A stretch of DNA of 64,000 bases from Desulfobacterales bacterium. GTDB lineage: Bacteria > Desulfobacterota > Desulfobacteria > Desulfobacterales > JALSRD01. A program made the position numbers and the translations under genes. The stretch lies in NCBI GenBank assembly GCA_026984935.1, contig JALSRD010000100.1, forward strand, positions 1 to 64,000, read 5' to 3'. Below, piece by piece: positions 1-9,316 of this stretch (positions within the stretch are counted from its first letter, which is position 1; each line of letters opens with the position of its first letter). The notes beneath the pieces were generated by a model. The model was not told where the DNA came from. It saw only the letters and a program-made list of their open reading frames with translations, and searched no databases.

Positions 1-342
1 GCCGATTTTACCGCATCGACTGTGTTGCAGGGCATTTGCGTCTGTATACCACAGCTGCATGCCCTGCGCCTTGTATAGGCGGCAAACGCGACGCTTGCAA
101 AATTCAGGTAATAACTGCCTGAATCCTCATTGCCACGCGGATCGAAAGCAGCGAATCGGAAGCGGCCGTTTGAAAAGAGAACAGTTGCCGGTGCCGCCTT
201 GCCTCAAACCGGAACAGTGCCCTCGACGGCGGCGGCCGGCCGCCGGCAAGACGGGGCAACGGGTTTTTCCGGGATTTTTGTCGCCGGCCGGGCGCTTGCC
301 AACGTAGAAGCGGTCCATTCCAGAGAAGAAGTTGAGAAAATC
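1..342. other. left edge, no assignable gene
   Basis: No reading frame here gives a recognisable protein. The plus-strand frames close at stops near 78 and 125 or continue only as low-complexity upstream extension of the next gene. It could hold the tail of a gene starting left of the window, but nothing identifies one. Confidence 0.4.
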
Positions 343-1140
343 ATGTGCCTCCTGCTCATCGCGCTGGAACAGCATCCCACCTACAAACTGATTCTGGCTG
401 CCAACCGGGACGAGTACTATGACCGGCCGACAGCTGCGGCGCGGTTCTGGGAAAACCACCGTGACCTGCTTGCGGGCCGCGACCTGAAAGCGGGCGGCAC
501 CTGGCTCGGGATCACCAGGTCCGGGCGGTTGGCCGCCATTACCAACTTTCGGGATCCCGCCCATACGATCGAACAGGCCCCTTCGCGCGGCGGCCTCGTG
601 CTGAATTTCCTCAAGAGCAGGCAGTCCGCTGCCCGGTACCTTGACGGTATCCGGCAAAATGCACGGCAGTACAATGGGTTCAACCTGGTGGCGGGAACCG
701 TGGATGCGCTTTTCTGGTACTCGAACAGGGGACCCGGCATCCGGCGGCTTTCAAAAGGCATTTACGCCCTGAGCAATCATCTCCTGGATACGCCGTGGCC
801 CAAGGTGGTCAATGCCAAGCAGAAGTTCAGTGCCCTCCTGGCACGCGGGGAAGCCCTGCAGCCGGATGCATGCTTTGCCATGCTCAGTGACAGACGCCGG
901 CCACCGGATGAAAGCCTGCCGCATACCGGCGCGGGGTTGGAATGGGAAAGAATATTGAGTCCGATTTTCATTTCAAGCCCGCTGTACGGCACCCGCTCTT
1001 CCACCGTCATTCTCGTCGACCGCCGGGGCCGGGTTCTGTTTGCCGAAAGGACATATACCGGCCGGCCGGACCGCTTTCAGGATGTCACCCGCCGCTTTGC
1101 CCTGGAAAACACGGCGCCCCTGTGCGCTGCTGAGCGCTGA
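343..1140 (+). CDS. NRDE (TANGO2-like) family protein
   Basis: The 265-residue product opens with MCLLLIAL and carries the family-defining NRDE tetrapeptide in AANRDEYYDRP, followed by GTWLGI and the block AITNFRDP. These are hallmarks of the NRDE/TANGO2 family, whose members are mostly cytosolic and of uncertain biochemistry; the Cys at position 2 is typical. The ORF track begins at 130, but the family motif starts at the ATG at 343, and an AG-rich stretch (agagaagaag) lies just upstream, so the longer N-terminus is rejected. It ends about 75 bases before the convergent HD-GYP gene. The specific function cannot be read from the sequence. Confidence 0.85.
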   Translation: MCLLLIALEQHPTYKLILAANRDEYYDRPTAAARFWENHRDLLAGRDLKAGGTWLGITRSGRLAAITNFRDPAHTIEQAPSRGGLVLNFLKSRQSAARYLDGIRQNARQYNGFNLVAGTVDALFWYSNRGPGIRRLSKGIYALSNHLLDTPWPKVVNAKQKFSALLARGEALQPDACFAMLSDRRRPPDESLPHTGAGLEWERILSPIFISSPLYGTRSSTVILVDRRGRVLFAERTYTGRPDRFQDVTRRFALENTAPLCAAER

Positions 1141-1214
1141 TGCCCGCCTGAAGCTGAACAGGAATATGCGGGAATATGCGGCCGTTGCGGGCCTGTGGCC
1201 GCAGCGCTTCAGCC

Positions 1215-2756
1215 CTACGTTCCTTCCAGCACCCTGAAGATTTCACCTTTTTCATAAACGCTGCGGAAAGCGGCCACGATCTCGGGGTCGAAATGCCGGC
1301 CGCAGTTGTCGTCGATGAGCTTCAGGATCTGCCCTTCCGGCATGCGCTTGCGGTAGGCGCGGTCCGAGGACAGCGAATCGTAGACGTCGGCCACCGCCAG
1401 AATGCGGGACAAAAGAGGAATGTCGCGTCCCTTCAGACCGTCCGGGTAACCGCTGCCGTCGAAGCGCTCGTGGTGATAGCGGATAATCTCCTGCTCGCGG
1501 GCCCACAGCCCCAGGTGGCCGACGATCTCGGCACCGATCACGGGATGCCGCTTGATTACGTCGAATTCCTCTGTGGTCAGCGAGGCGGGCTTGAGCAGGA
1601 TCTGGTCGCGGATGCCGATCTTGCCGATGTCGTGAAGGTAGCCGGCGGTGTTCAAAATGCCGAGCTCCTCCTCGGAACAGCCCATCTGGCGGCCGATCAC
1701 CATGGCAATTCTGGTGACGCGGTTGGAGTGCTGTTCGGTATACGGATCGCGTGCTTCAATGGCCTTGACAAAGGCGTAGAGGGTGGAGAACAGGTTCTCG
1801 TAAATGTTCTCATAAAGCGCCAGGTTCTCGATGGCATAACCGGCATTATGGGTCATGAATGACAGGAAATACAGGTCTTTCTCGTTGAAATGGCCACCGG
1901 CGGCAGCCGTGGCGGCGGTCAGGGCACCGAAAGTCTTGTCCCTGATTTTCAGGGGCACCACCATCAATGACCCCGTATTGCGCGGCAGGTTGGCGGAACC
2001 GCCGTTGCCTGGAACCAGCAGGGGGATCTGGTCGCTCACGGTTTCCATGACCAGTTTTTCGATTTGCGGGTCGATGGGGGCAGCCGGTTTGACGCCGGCG
2101 CGGGATCCCTGCGGTCCGGATGCGGCCACGGCGGCCGGCCGCTGCATGGCGGCGTTGAGGATGTAAAAGACGGCTTCATCGGCATGCGTAATTTCCACCG
2201 TCATTTCGGTAACGCGGCTGAAAACGTCACTGCTGGTGCGGATGGCGGTGATGTCGCGCATGATTTTGTTTAAGATATTGAGCTCGTTGACCTTTTCCTC
2301 GAGTTCGGCGTTCAGCGCCTCCAGCTGCTTTTTACGCCGCACCTCACCTTTCAGGAGCGCGTTTTCCATAAACAGTTTCTGCTGCTGGAAGACCCGCCGG
2401 ATGCACAGCTCCATCTGGTTCAAGTTGACCGGCTTGATCAGAAAATCGACCACCCCGTTTTTGATCGTCCGGATGGCGCTGTCCAGCGAAGGGAAGCCGG
2501 TCATGATGATGACGGGAATGGTGCTGTCGTGGCTGTTGATGTACTCGGCCAGTTCCAGGCCGTCCATTTCCGGCATGTTGATATCGGTAAAACAGCAGTC
2601 GATGCTCTCTTCTGCCAGCACCCGGATGGCCTCCCGGCCATTGGCTGCCGTAAGCACCCGGTAACCCTTCATCTCGAAGTACTCCTGGGCGATCTCGAGG
2701 ATACTCTCCTCGTCGTCCACAAAAAGCAGGGTTTCCCTTTTGCCGTGGGTGTTCAT
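1215..2756 (-). CDS. response regulator with GAF and HD-GYP domains
   Basis: The 513-residue protein has an N-terminal receiver domain (about 1-125) with the acidic pair in LFVDDEE, a phospho-acceptor Asp near residue 58 in FTDINMPEMDG and a conserved Lys in LIKPVNLN. A coiled-coil linker and a GAF-like region follow (about 180-315). The C-terminal HD-GYP phosphodiesterase shows HDIGKIGI, HHERFDGSGYP and DGLKG. Known HD-GYP proteins hydrolyse cyclic di-GMP, and the intact metal and GYP motifs suggest this one is active. The ATG at 2756 follows a purine-rich gggaaggtaagg. No sensor kinase is adjacent, so its partner must be encoded elsewhere. It is divergent from the glycosyltransferase gene at 2933. 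Confidence 0.93.
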   Translation of the reverse strand: MNTHGKRETLLFVDDEESILEIAQEYFEMKGYRVLTAANGREAIRVLAEESIDCCFTDINMPEMDGLELAEYINSHDSTIPVIIMTGFPSLDSAIRTIKNGVVDFLIKPVNLNQMELCIRRVFQQQKLFMENALLKGEVRRKKQLEALNAELEEKVNELNILNKIMRDITAIRTSSDVFSRVTEMTVEITHADEAVFYILNAAMQRPAAVAASGPQGSRAGVKPAAPIDPQIEKLVMETVSDQIPLLVPGNGGSANLPRNTGSLMVVPLKIRDKTFGALTAATAAAGGHFNEKDLYFLSFMTHNAGYAIENLALYENIYENLFSTLYAFVKAIEARDPYTEQHSNRVTRIAMVIGRQMGCSEEELGILNTAGYLHDIGKIGIRDQILLKPASLTTEEFDVIKRHPVIGAEIVGHLGLWAREQEIIRYHHERFDGSGYPDGLKGRDIPLLSRILAVADVYDSLSSDRAYRKRMPEGQILKLIDDNCGRHFDPEIVAAFRSVYEKGEIFRVLEGT

Positions 2757-2847
2757 GTACCTTACCTTCCCTGAAATGAAAAAGACATGTTATCATTATC
2801 GGCAGGAAAATAAAATCCTTTTGGCGACGCCTTCTGAAAGGGTGCCC

Positions 2848-2876
2848 TTGATTCAGGTCCGGACTTGGCGTAAGAT
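2848..2876 (+). promoter_or_regulatory. putative sigma70-type promoter of the GT4 gene
   Basis: TTGATT and TAAGAT are separated by exactly 17 bases. The predicted start near 2883 lies about 50 bases before the ATG at 2933. Confidence 0.5.
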
Positions 2877-2932
2877 TCCTTTAAAATGCCCTCTCAACAG
2901 CCCGGGCCGGTTGTTGCCGGCAGGAAGCGCCC

Positions 2933-4057
2933 ATGAAAAAGCTGACCATCGTGCATACCGAAAGCCACACCCAGTGGGGCGGGCAGGAATTGCGCGTGCT
3001 CACGGAATGCACCTGGATGCAGGCGCGGGGGCACCGTGTTTTCCTGGCGGCCCCCCGGCATGCGCGTATCTATCCCAAGGCAAGGGCCGCCGGCATCGGC
3101 GTTTATCCTTATGCCTTTTCCCGCCTGAGCGCTGCCATGGACCTCCTGCGATTGCGCTGGCTGCTCAAACAGCTGGCCCCGGATGTGCTGAATACCCACG
3201 GCAACATGGACAGCAAGGTGGCGCTGGTGGCGGCCCGGGGTCTTGGTATCGGGTGCGTGATCCGCTCCCGCCACCACAGCCATCCGGTCAGCCCTTCGTG
3301 GTACAACCGGCGCCTTTACCGGGATTTCAGCCATTACGTGCTGACCACCGGCAGCTGCATTTCGCGGCAGATCGTCGCTGACCTGGGTGTTTGTGCGGAC
3401 AAGGTCGTCACCCTGGGCAGTGGTATCCGGCCGCCCGCAAACCTGCCGCAGAAATCAGCGGCGCGTGCCCGGCTGTGCGCGGAGCTGGGCCTCGGTGAGA
3501 CGGCACGCTTTATCGGCTGTGTGGCCATGCTGCGCGACTGGAAAGGCCACGATGTGCTGCTCGATGCCTTTGTACGCATCCATGACCGTCTGGAGAGGTA
3601 CCATCTCGTGTTGGTGGGAGACGGTGACGAGCGCGAAAATCTGCAGCGGCGGGTGCGGCGCGCCGGCCTTGCGCAGCGGGTGCATTTTACCGGTTTCCGA
3701 AAAAATCCCTGGCCCTATTTCCGGGCTTTGGACTGTAACGTGCTGGCGAGCACGAAAAACGAGGGTATCCCCCAGGTGCTGCTGCAGGCCATGTATGCGC
3801 GCTGTGCCGTGATCGGCACGGACGTGGGCGGCATTCCGGACATCGTACGGCCGGCTGAAACCGGCCTGCTGGTCGCGCCTGAAAATCCCGGTCAACTGGC
3901 GGAGGCGCTGATCGCAACCCTGAACGATCGGGAGAAAACCCGGCAGCGGGTGGAAAAGGCTTATGCTTTTGTCAATGCACACTACACCCTAGACCGTATG
4001 GGGGAGCGCCTGCTGGGGCTCTACGAAAGGGCTTTTACAACCGCCGATCCCCGCTGA
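2933..4057 (+). CDS. glycosyltransferase family 4 (GT-B fold)
   Basis: The 374-residue protein has the two-lobed GT-B layout. The N-terminal acceptor lobe begins IVHTESHTQWGGQE, with the glycine-rich turn typical of Glycosyltransf_4 domains. The C-terminal nucleotide-sugar lobe has LVGDGDERENL, VHFTGF and ASTKNEGIPQVLLQAM followed by GTDVGGIPD. The usual second Glu of the E-x7-E motif appears as Gln (EGIPQVLLQ). It is likely a cytoplasmic enzyme of LPS core or other cell-surface glycan synthesis, but the sugar and acceptor cannot be inferred. It stands alone, facing away from the response regulator and convergent with ftsK. Start ATG 2933 follows an AGGA-like site. Confidence 0.88.
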   Translation: MKKLTIVHTESHTQWGGQELRVLTECTWMQARGHRVFLAAPRHARIYPKARAAGIGVYPYAFSRLSAAMDLLRLRWLLKQLAPDVLNTHGNMDSKVALVAARGLGIGCVIRSRHHSHPVSPSWYNRRLYRDFSHYVLTTGSCISRQIVADLGVCADKVVTLGSGIRPPANLPQKSAARARLCAELGLGETARFIGCVAMLRDWKGHDVLLDAFVRIHDRLERYHLVLVGDGDERENLQRRVRRAGLAQRVHFTGFRKNPWPYFRALDCNVLASTKNEGIPQVLLQAMYARCAVIGTDVGGIPDIVRPAETGLLVAPENPGQLAEALIATLNDREKTRQRVEKAYAFVNAHYTLDRMGERLLGLYERAFTTADPR

Positions 4058-4145
4058 ACACATCCCTTGCATCCGGCGTCCGCCGGAAGCCGGCCGCTCC
4101 GGCTGGTGCGGCCAGGCCAAAAGGGCTCTGCCGGAAAACGAAAGC

Positions 4146-4174
4146 GGCCTGTCGCGCGCGGCGGCAGACAGGCC
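4146..4174 (-). terminator. hairpin after ftsK
   Basis: Inverted arms ggcctgtc and gacaggcc (8 bp) flank a 13-base G+C-rich loop directly after the ftsK stop. On the minus strand the hairpin is followed by a T-rich tract (gctttcgttttcc). It sits between two convergent genes and could serve both. Confidence 0.55.
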
Positions 4175-6352
4175 TCAGGGCATGTTGTCGTAGCCGCGCA
4201 CCAGTATCTCGCGGGGCTTGGCGCCGTCGGAAGGCCCCACGATGCCCTCGGCCTCCATGCGCTCCACGATGCGCGCGGCCCGGTTGTAGCCGATGCGCAG
4301 ATGGCGCTGGACCATGGATATGGATGCGTGGCCGGTGCGCGTCACCAGTGCCACGGCATCGTCGTAGCGCTCATCGACCTCCTCTTGCGCCGCGTCCGGT
4401 TTGCTTTCCTTGGCAGGCTGGATGACGGTCTCGTCGTAATCGGGTGGTTTCTGGCCGCGCAGAAACTCGGTGATGCGCGCCAGTTCTTCCTCCGAGATGT
4501 AGGCGCCGTGGATGCGCTGGATTTTGGCGCTGCCCGGCGGCAGAAAGAGCATATCGCCCTTGCCCAGCAGCGTTTCGGCCCCGTTGGTGTCGATGATGGT
4601 GCGCGAGTCGGTCTTGGAGGAGACCTGAAATGTCAGGCGGGTGGGGAAGTTGGCCTTGATGATGCCGGTCAGCACGTCCACCGAGGGCCGCTGGGTCGCC
4701 AGGATCAGGTGGATGCCGGCGGCGCGGGCCATCTGGGCCAGGCGCGTCAGGGCGACTTCCACGTCCCGCGAGGCCACGATCATCAGGTCGGCCAGCTCGT
4801 CGATGATGATTACCACCAGGGGCAGTCTCTGCAGCTCGCTCTGCGGGTCGCTTTTGCGCGCTTTTTCCACCTTGCGGTTGTACTGGGCGATATTGCGCAC
4901 CTTGTGGTCGGCCAGCAGTTCGTAGCGCCGCTCCATTTCGCGTACGGCCCAGAACAGGGCGTTGGTTGCTTTCTTGACGTCGGTCACCACCGGTGTAATC
5001 AGGTGCGGGATGCCTTCGTACAGCGACAGCTCGATGCGTTTGGGGTCGATCATGATCAGCTTGACGTCGTCGGGCCCGGATTTAAAGAGCAGGCTGCAGA
5101 TCATGGTGTTTAAGGCCACGCTTTTGCCCGAGCCGGTGGCGCCGGCAATCAGCAGGTGGGGCATTTTGTCGAGGCTGGTCACCACGGGATCGCCGACGAT
5201 ATCCTTTCCCAGGCAGATGGCCAGTTGGGACCGTGTCCTGGTGTAGGCTTGAGAATTGACGATTTCCTTGAACTTGACCAGTTCGCGCACGGCATTGGGG
5301 ATTTCAATGCCGATGACCGCTTTTCCGGGGATGGGGGCCACAATCCGGATGCTGGCGGCGCGCAGCGCCAGGGCCAGGTCGTCGCTCAGGCTGACGATAC
5401 GGTTGATCTTGACGCCGGCGGCCGGTTCGTATTCAAAGGTGGTGATCACCGGCCCGGGTGTTACGGCCACGACCTTGCCGCGTACGCCGAAATCATCCAG
5501 CTTTTTTTCCAGCAGCTTGGACTGCATGCGCAGGCTGGCGTCGTCGACGCCGGCCGGTTTGGCTTCCGGGTCCTCCAGCAGACGGATCGACGGCAGCTGG
5601 AAGCCCTCCTGGGTGCGCATGAAGGCAAAAACTTTCTGCTGGGGGGGCTCCGGTTTGGGGGACGGCCGCGGTTTGGCGGTCTTGATCTTTACGGGCGGCG
5701 CCTTTTCAGGTGCCAGGCGCTTCTTCAGCGCCCGGCGCTGGCGCGTCTTTTTTTTGCGTTCGCGTCGTTTGGTGATCTGGGTGTTGAACCGGTCGGCGAT
5801 CTTTTGCAGCGTGCGAAAGGTCTGTGCGCCGAATCCGATCAGTGAAAAGCCGGTGGAAAGGATCAACCCGATGATCCAGAGCAGCAGCAGGATGAAAACC
5901 GCCCCGGTTTCATTGGCGTATTTCACCAGTACCGATTTTAAGGGGATGCCGATGAGCCCGCCGGATGAGAAGCGGCTGCCCATCAGTACGTAGCTGTCCC
6001 GGTGCAGGGCGAAGAGGCTGCCGCTGGTGACGATCAGCAGCACGGCACCGCAGATCGTCGCGGCCAGGGTTTTGGCGCTGTGGCGCCGGCCGCCGAAAAA
6101 ATGCAGGCAGGCCAGCAGCAGCAGCACGGGAATCCAGAAGGCCCCCATCCCAAAAAGCCCCACCAGCATGCCGGACACGTGGGCGCCGATCAGGCCCAGC
6201 AGGTTGTGAATGTGCCCCGTGGCCGTGGCATTGTTGATGGAAGGGTCCTGGGGACTGTAGGAAATCAGGCTGATCAGGGTGAAGATGACCACGAAAAACA
6301 TCAGTATCGCGCTGATTTCCCGGCGCGCAACCTGTGACGTCTTGTGCTTCAA
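4175..6352 (-). CDS. ftsK: DNA translocase FtsK/SpoIIIE
   Basis: This septal DNA pump clears and aligns chromosome termini at division. The N-terminus has four hydrophobic membrane segments (about 30-200 in the longer reading), then a Lys/Arg/Pro-rich linker. The motor follows, with Walker A GATGSGKS (about residue 419 of the 740-residue ORF) and Walker B VVIIIDELADLM. The C-terminal winged-helix gamma domain (VALVTRTGHASISMVQRHL) would read polar guide sequences. At about 725 residues it is short-linker size. The ATG at 6397 has no good ribosome site, whereas the TTG at 6352 is preceded by GGGAGG at 5 bases, so I chose the TTG start. It lies downstream of the RNase J gene in the same orientation. 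Confidence 0.95.
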   Translation of the reverse strand: MKHKTSQVARREISAILMFFVVIFTLISLISYSPQDPSINNATATGHIHNLLGLIGAHVSGMLVGLFGMGAFWIPVLLLLACLHFFGGRRHSAKTLAATICGAVLLIVTSGSLFALHRDSYVLMGSRFSSGGLIGIPLKSVLVKYANETGAVFILLLLWIIGLILSTGFSLIGFGAQTFRTLQKIADRFNTQITKRRERKKKTRQRRALKKRLAPEKAPPVKIKTAKPRPSPKPEPPQQKVFAFMRTQEGFQLPSIRLLEDPEAKPAGVDDASLRMQSKLLEKKLDDFGVRGKVVAVTPGPVITTFEYEPAAGVKINRIVSLSDDLALALRAASIRIVAPIPGKAVIGIEIPNAVRELVKFKEIVNSQAYTRTRSQLAICLGKDIVGDPVVTSLDKMPHLLIAGATGSGKSVALNTMICSLLFKSGPDDVKLIMIDPKRIELSLYEGIPHLITPVVTDVKKATNALFWAVREMERRYELLADHKVRNIAQYNRKVEKARKSDPQSELQRLPLVVIIIDELADLMIVASRDVEVALTRLAQMARAAGIHLILATQRPSVDVLTGIIKANFPTRLTFQVSSKTDSRTIIDTNGAETLLGKGDMLFLPPGSAKIQRIHGAYISEEELARITEFLRGQKPPDYDETVIQPAKESKPDAAQEEVDERYDDAVALVTRTGHASISMVQRHLRIGYNRAARIVERMEAEGIVGPSDGAKPREILVRGYDNMP

Positions 6353-6357
6353 GCAAT

Positions 6358-6363
6358 CCTCCC
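6358..6363 (-). promoter_or_regulatory. ribosome binding site deciding the ftsK TTG start
   Basis: GGGAGG lies 5 bases before the TTG at 6352 and inside the longer ATG-initiated reading. It favours initiation at TTG over the ATG at 6397. Confidence 0.55.
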
Positions 6364-6411
6364 AAGATGCATGCCGAAATACCGGCCGGGCCGGCATTTA
6401 CAGCGTGGATC

Positions 6412-8061
6412 TCAAATTTCCAGGATAAACGGCAGAATAACCGGCCGCCGTCCGATGGTAAAGAAAAAATACTGCCGCAGCACCATCTGCAACCTGGCCT
6501 TCAGGGCGGCCATGCGGTCCGGAAGGGCCGGATCGAGCTCCTCCACGGTTTCGAGCACGACGCAGATGGCGTCTTCCAGCAGGTGGCCCTTCTGGGTTTC
6601 GAAAACAAAGCCCCGTGAGACGATTTCCGGCCCATAGACGATGATGCCGGTCTCTTCGTCAAAGGCCAGGGTGACCGCCACCAGTCCGTCTTCGGACAAG
6701 AGGCGCCTTTCGCGCAAGACCGAGCGGCCCACATCGCCGATGCCTTTGCCATCCACCAGCACCCGCCCGGTGGGGACGCGGTCCCGCACGCCGGCGCTTT
6801 CCGAATCGAACGTGATGACCTGGCCGTTTTCCGCCAGCAGGGTGTTTTCAATAGGGATGCCGACCTCGCAGGCCAGGCGGCCGTGCAGGACCAGGTGGCG
6901 GTATTCACCGTGTATGGGAATAAAGTAGCGCGGCCGCGTCAGGTTGATCATCAGCTTCAGCTCTTCCCGGAAAGCGTGCCCGGAGACATGGATATCGGAA
7001 ATTTTTTCGTAGACCACCTCGGCGCCGCGGCGATAGAGGTCGTTGATGATTTTGGCGATGGCGCGTTCGTTGCCCGGGATGAACTTGGAGGACAGAATCA
7101 CCGTGTCTTCGGGCTTGATGTGGATCTGGCGGTGCCGCCCGGCGGCCATGCGCGCCAGCGCGGACATGGGTTCTCCCTGGCTGCCGGTGGTGACGATGAC
7201 GACGCGGTCATCGGTGTGGCGGCCGACCTCCTCGATGGCGATCTCGACGCCGGTCGGGATATGCAGATGGCCCAGCTCTTTGGCGATATGCACACTGGTT
7301 TCGATGGACCGGCCGGTAAAGGCGATTTGGCGGTTTTCACCGGCGGCAATCTCGACGATCTGCTGGATGCGCACGATGGAAGAGGCAAACAGCGCCACGA
7401 TGATGCGGCCCGGGCTGCCGGCGGCGATGGCGGCCAGGGTTTTGCCGATGGTGCGGTCGGAAACGGTGTAGCCCTCTTTTTCGACATTGGTGGAATCCGA
7501 CAGGAGCGCCAGCACGCCCTGCTGGCCCAGCTGAGCCAGGCGGCCGACATCGGTGCGTCCGCCTTCGGTGGCGGTGTGGCCGATTTTGAAGTCGCCGCTG
7601 TGGATCACCAGGCCCAGCGGTGTGCGGATGGCCAGGCCGACACCGTCGACGACGCTGTGGCAGACGCGGATGAATTCGATTTCGAAACAGCCCAGCCGGA
7701 TGGTGTCCTGGGGGCTGACTTCGTGCAGGCCGGGCGGCTGGGCAATGGCGGCAGATTCCAGTTTGTGGCGCACCAGCCCCAGGGTGAAGGCGGTGCCGAA
7801 AACCGGGGCGTTGATGTGCCTCAAAAGAAAAGGCAAAGCACCGATATGGTCCTCGTGGGCATGCGTCAGAATGATGCCGGAAACCTTCCGGTGGTTGCGT
7901 TTGAGATACTGCATATCCGGAATGACGAAGTCGACACCCGGCATGTCGGGGTCCGGAAACATCAGTCCGGCATCGACGATAAAGAGGGTGTCGCGGCACT
8001 CGAAAACCATCATGTTGAGGCCGATTTCGCCCAGCCCCCCCAAAGGGATGATTTTTAACAT
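6412..8061 (-). CDS. rnj: ribonuclease J (beta-CASP metallo-beta-lactamase)
   Basis: The 549-residue enzyme has the RNase J architecture. The metallo-beta-lactamase domain carries THAHEDHIGA (about residues 66-74), with further metal ligands in HSVVDGVGL and HSGDFKIGH. The beta-CASP insertion has SDSTNVEKEG and TTGSQGEPMSALARMA, and the FIPIHGEYRHL block precedes the C-terminal domain. RNase J acts in mRNA decay and rRNA maturation as a 5'-3' exonuclease and endonuclease. The track starts at 8235, but homology begins at MLKIIPLGGLGEIG, giving the ATG at 8061. That start overlaps the plsC stop by 7 bases, suggesting translational coupling. Confidence 0.95.
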   Translation of the reverse strand: MLKIIPLGGLGEIGLNMMVFECRDTLFIVDAGLMFPDPDMPGVDFVIPDMQYLKRNHRKVSGIILTHAHEDHIGALPFLLRHINAPVFGTAFTLGLVRHKLESAAIAQPPGLHEVSPQDTIRLGCFEIEFIRVCHSVVDGVGLAIRTPLGLVIHSGDFKIGHTATEGGRTDVGRLAQLGQQGVLALLSDSTNVEKEGYTVSDRTIGKTLAAIAAGSPGRIIVALFASSIVRIQQIVEIAAGENRQIAFTGRSIETSVHIAKELGHLHIPTGVEIAIEEVGRHTDDRVVIVTTGSQGEPMSALARMAAGRHRQIHIKPEDTVILSSKFIPGNERAIAKIINDLYRRGAEVVYEKISDIHVSGHAFREELKLMINLTRPRYFIPIHGEYRHLVLHGRLACEVGIPIENTLLAENGQVITFDSESAGVRDRVPTGRVLVDGKGIGDVGRSVLRERRLLSEDGLVAVTLAFDEETGIIVYGPEIVSRGFVFETQKGHLLEDAICVVLETVEELDPALPDRMAALKARLQMVLRQYFFFTIGRRPVILPFILEI

Positions 8062-8780
8062 GATGCGCCGTTGTCTCCGTGACCGTAAAAAGCATCGCTG
8101 ATGACCCGGTGGACGTGCGCCATCAGGGCGTTCTTGGCGCGCCCTTCGAACCCACTGGTTTCGATGGGCGCCTTGACCTCGATTGCGACACGGCCCGGCC
8201 GGATGCGCAGGCTGTTGCGCGGCATGACGGCCCACGTGCCGCGGATGATCACGGGCACGATGGGCACGCCGGACTTGCGCGCCAGGTAAAAGCCGCCTTT
8301 TTTAAATTCCTGAATGCGGCCGTCGTAGCTGCGCGTGCCTTCCGGAAAAATCAGGACCGAGGTGCCGTTACGGATCGTTTGGGCCGCCTGCCGGATGCTT
8401 TCGATGGCTGCGCGGCGGTCGGAACGGTCGATGCTGATATAGCCGCATCCCCGCATTCCGCGGCCGAATATGGGAATTTTGAAAAGCTCCGCTTTGGCCA
8501 GCCAGCGGAACTGGACGTCCAGATGGCCCAACAGGACCGGAATATCGAAGTTGCTCTGGTGGTTGGCCATAAAGATGTAGGACCGGCGCGGATCGATGTG
8601 CTCGAGCCCTTTGACCTGTACCTTGATGCGGGCAACCAGCAGGATCGAGCGCGCCCACAGGCGTGCGACCCGGTGCGGGGCGTTGCCCGTTTTGCTGAAG
8701 CAGGCGAGGATGATGGTCAGCGTTGCCATAACGGCCGTTGCCGGTACGATGTACAGGATAACGAGGATCGTGTTCAGCAT
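8055..8780 (-). CDS. plsC: 1-acyl-sn-glycerol-3-phosphate acyltransferase
   Basis: The 241-residue membrane enzyme transfers an acyl chain to lysophosphatidic acid to make phosphatidic acid. It has an N-terminal hydrophobic segment (ILVILYIVPATAVMATLTII), the catalytic NHQSNFD motif (HX4D), the glycerol-phosphate site FPEGTRS, and VPIVPVIIRGTW. Size and motif order match PlsC. The gene overlaps the RNase J start, so the two are probably cotranscribed. Confidence 0.93.
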   Translation of the reverse strand: MLNTILVILYIVPATAVMATLTIILACFSKTGNAPHRVARLWARSILLVARIKVQVKGLEHIDPRRSYIFMANHQSNFDIPVLLGHLDVQFRWLAKAELFKIPIFGRGMRGCGYISIDRSDRRAAIESIRQAAQTIRNGTSVLIFPEGTRSYDGRIQEFKKGGFYLARKSGVPIVPVIIRGTWAVMPRNSLRIRPGRVAIEVKAPIETSGFEGRAKNALMAHVHRVISDAFYGHGDNGASC

Positions 8781-8885
8781 GTTGTTGGATTCACCGCCGC
8801 TGGTTTTGCATGTCCGGCATGTGTGCCGCCGGTTCTCCCGGGGTTTCCACTTGTACCTTTCCGCGGGAAAACACGTGCCTGTGCC

Positions 8886-9218
8886 TCACAGCTTGATGTG
8901 CAGCTCGTCCAGTATACGATCGAGCAGGTTCATGAGCCAGTCGCGCTGGGCATTGTCGGCATACTGCATGCAGCCGCAGCGGATGCGCTGCTGTGTTCGC
9001 ACCAGCAGTTCGCAAGACAACTGCCCGTTGGCGAGTTCAAAGGCAAAATAAAAGGGCTGGCACTGGGTGTGCTGCGCCTGGATCGGTTTGAACAGCGCGG
9101 GCTTCAAGGGGACCCAGTATACGCCGTCAATGGCCGAAGCCGTGTATTTTTGATCCAGATAAGCTTTCAGCCTGTGCTGGTCATCCGGCCGAATCTGGTC
9201 GATAACATATTGTTTCAT
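8886..9218 (-). CDS. small conserved-looking protein of unknown function
   Basis: I do not recognise this 110-residue protein. The likely start is the ATG at 9218 (MKQYVIDQIRP), preceded by aggtgg 13 bases upstream, not the track start at 9296. It is mixed-charge, has no signal peptide or membrane segment, and has a Cys-x-Cys pair in RIRCGCMQY. The C-terminal part (NAQRDWLMNLLDRILDELHI) looks helical. It lies between plsC and ogt on the same strand. A TTGCAC-17-TAATTA promoter-like pair (9254-9226) would start transcription almost at the ATG. Confidence 0.7.
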   Translation of the reverse strand: MKQYVIDQIRPDDQHRLKAYLDQKYTASAIDGVYWVPLKPALFKPIQAQHTQCQPFYFAFELANGQLSCELLVRTQQRIRCGCMQYADNAQRDWLMNLLDRILDELHIKL

Positions 9219-9316
9219 ATAAATATAATTACCACCTTTCGGCCGGTAGTGCAAGGGGTATATGTGCCCGGGGGGCCGATCCGGCGACGGGATCAATGTG
9301 CGCCGTAATCAGGATG

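Noticed and set aside
1161-1180. Tandem copy of ggaatatgcg
   Set aside because: It is only two copies of 10 bases between convergent genes; chance or trivial duplication is enough.
4067-5113. 348-residue plus-strand ORF
   Set aside because: It lies entirely opposite ftsK, has His/Gln/Asp-rich composition typical of a G+C-rich shadow frame, and has no family motif.
9054-9085. Sigma54-like TGGCAC element
   Set aside because: It lies inside a coding region and lacks the TTGC -12 element at proper spacing.
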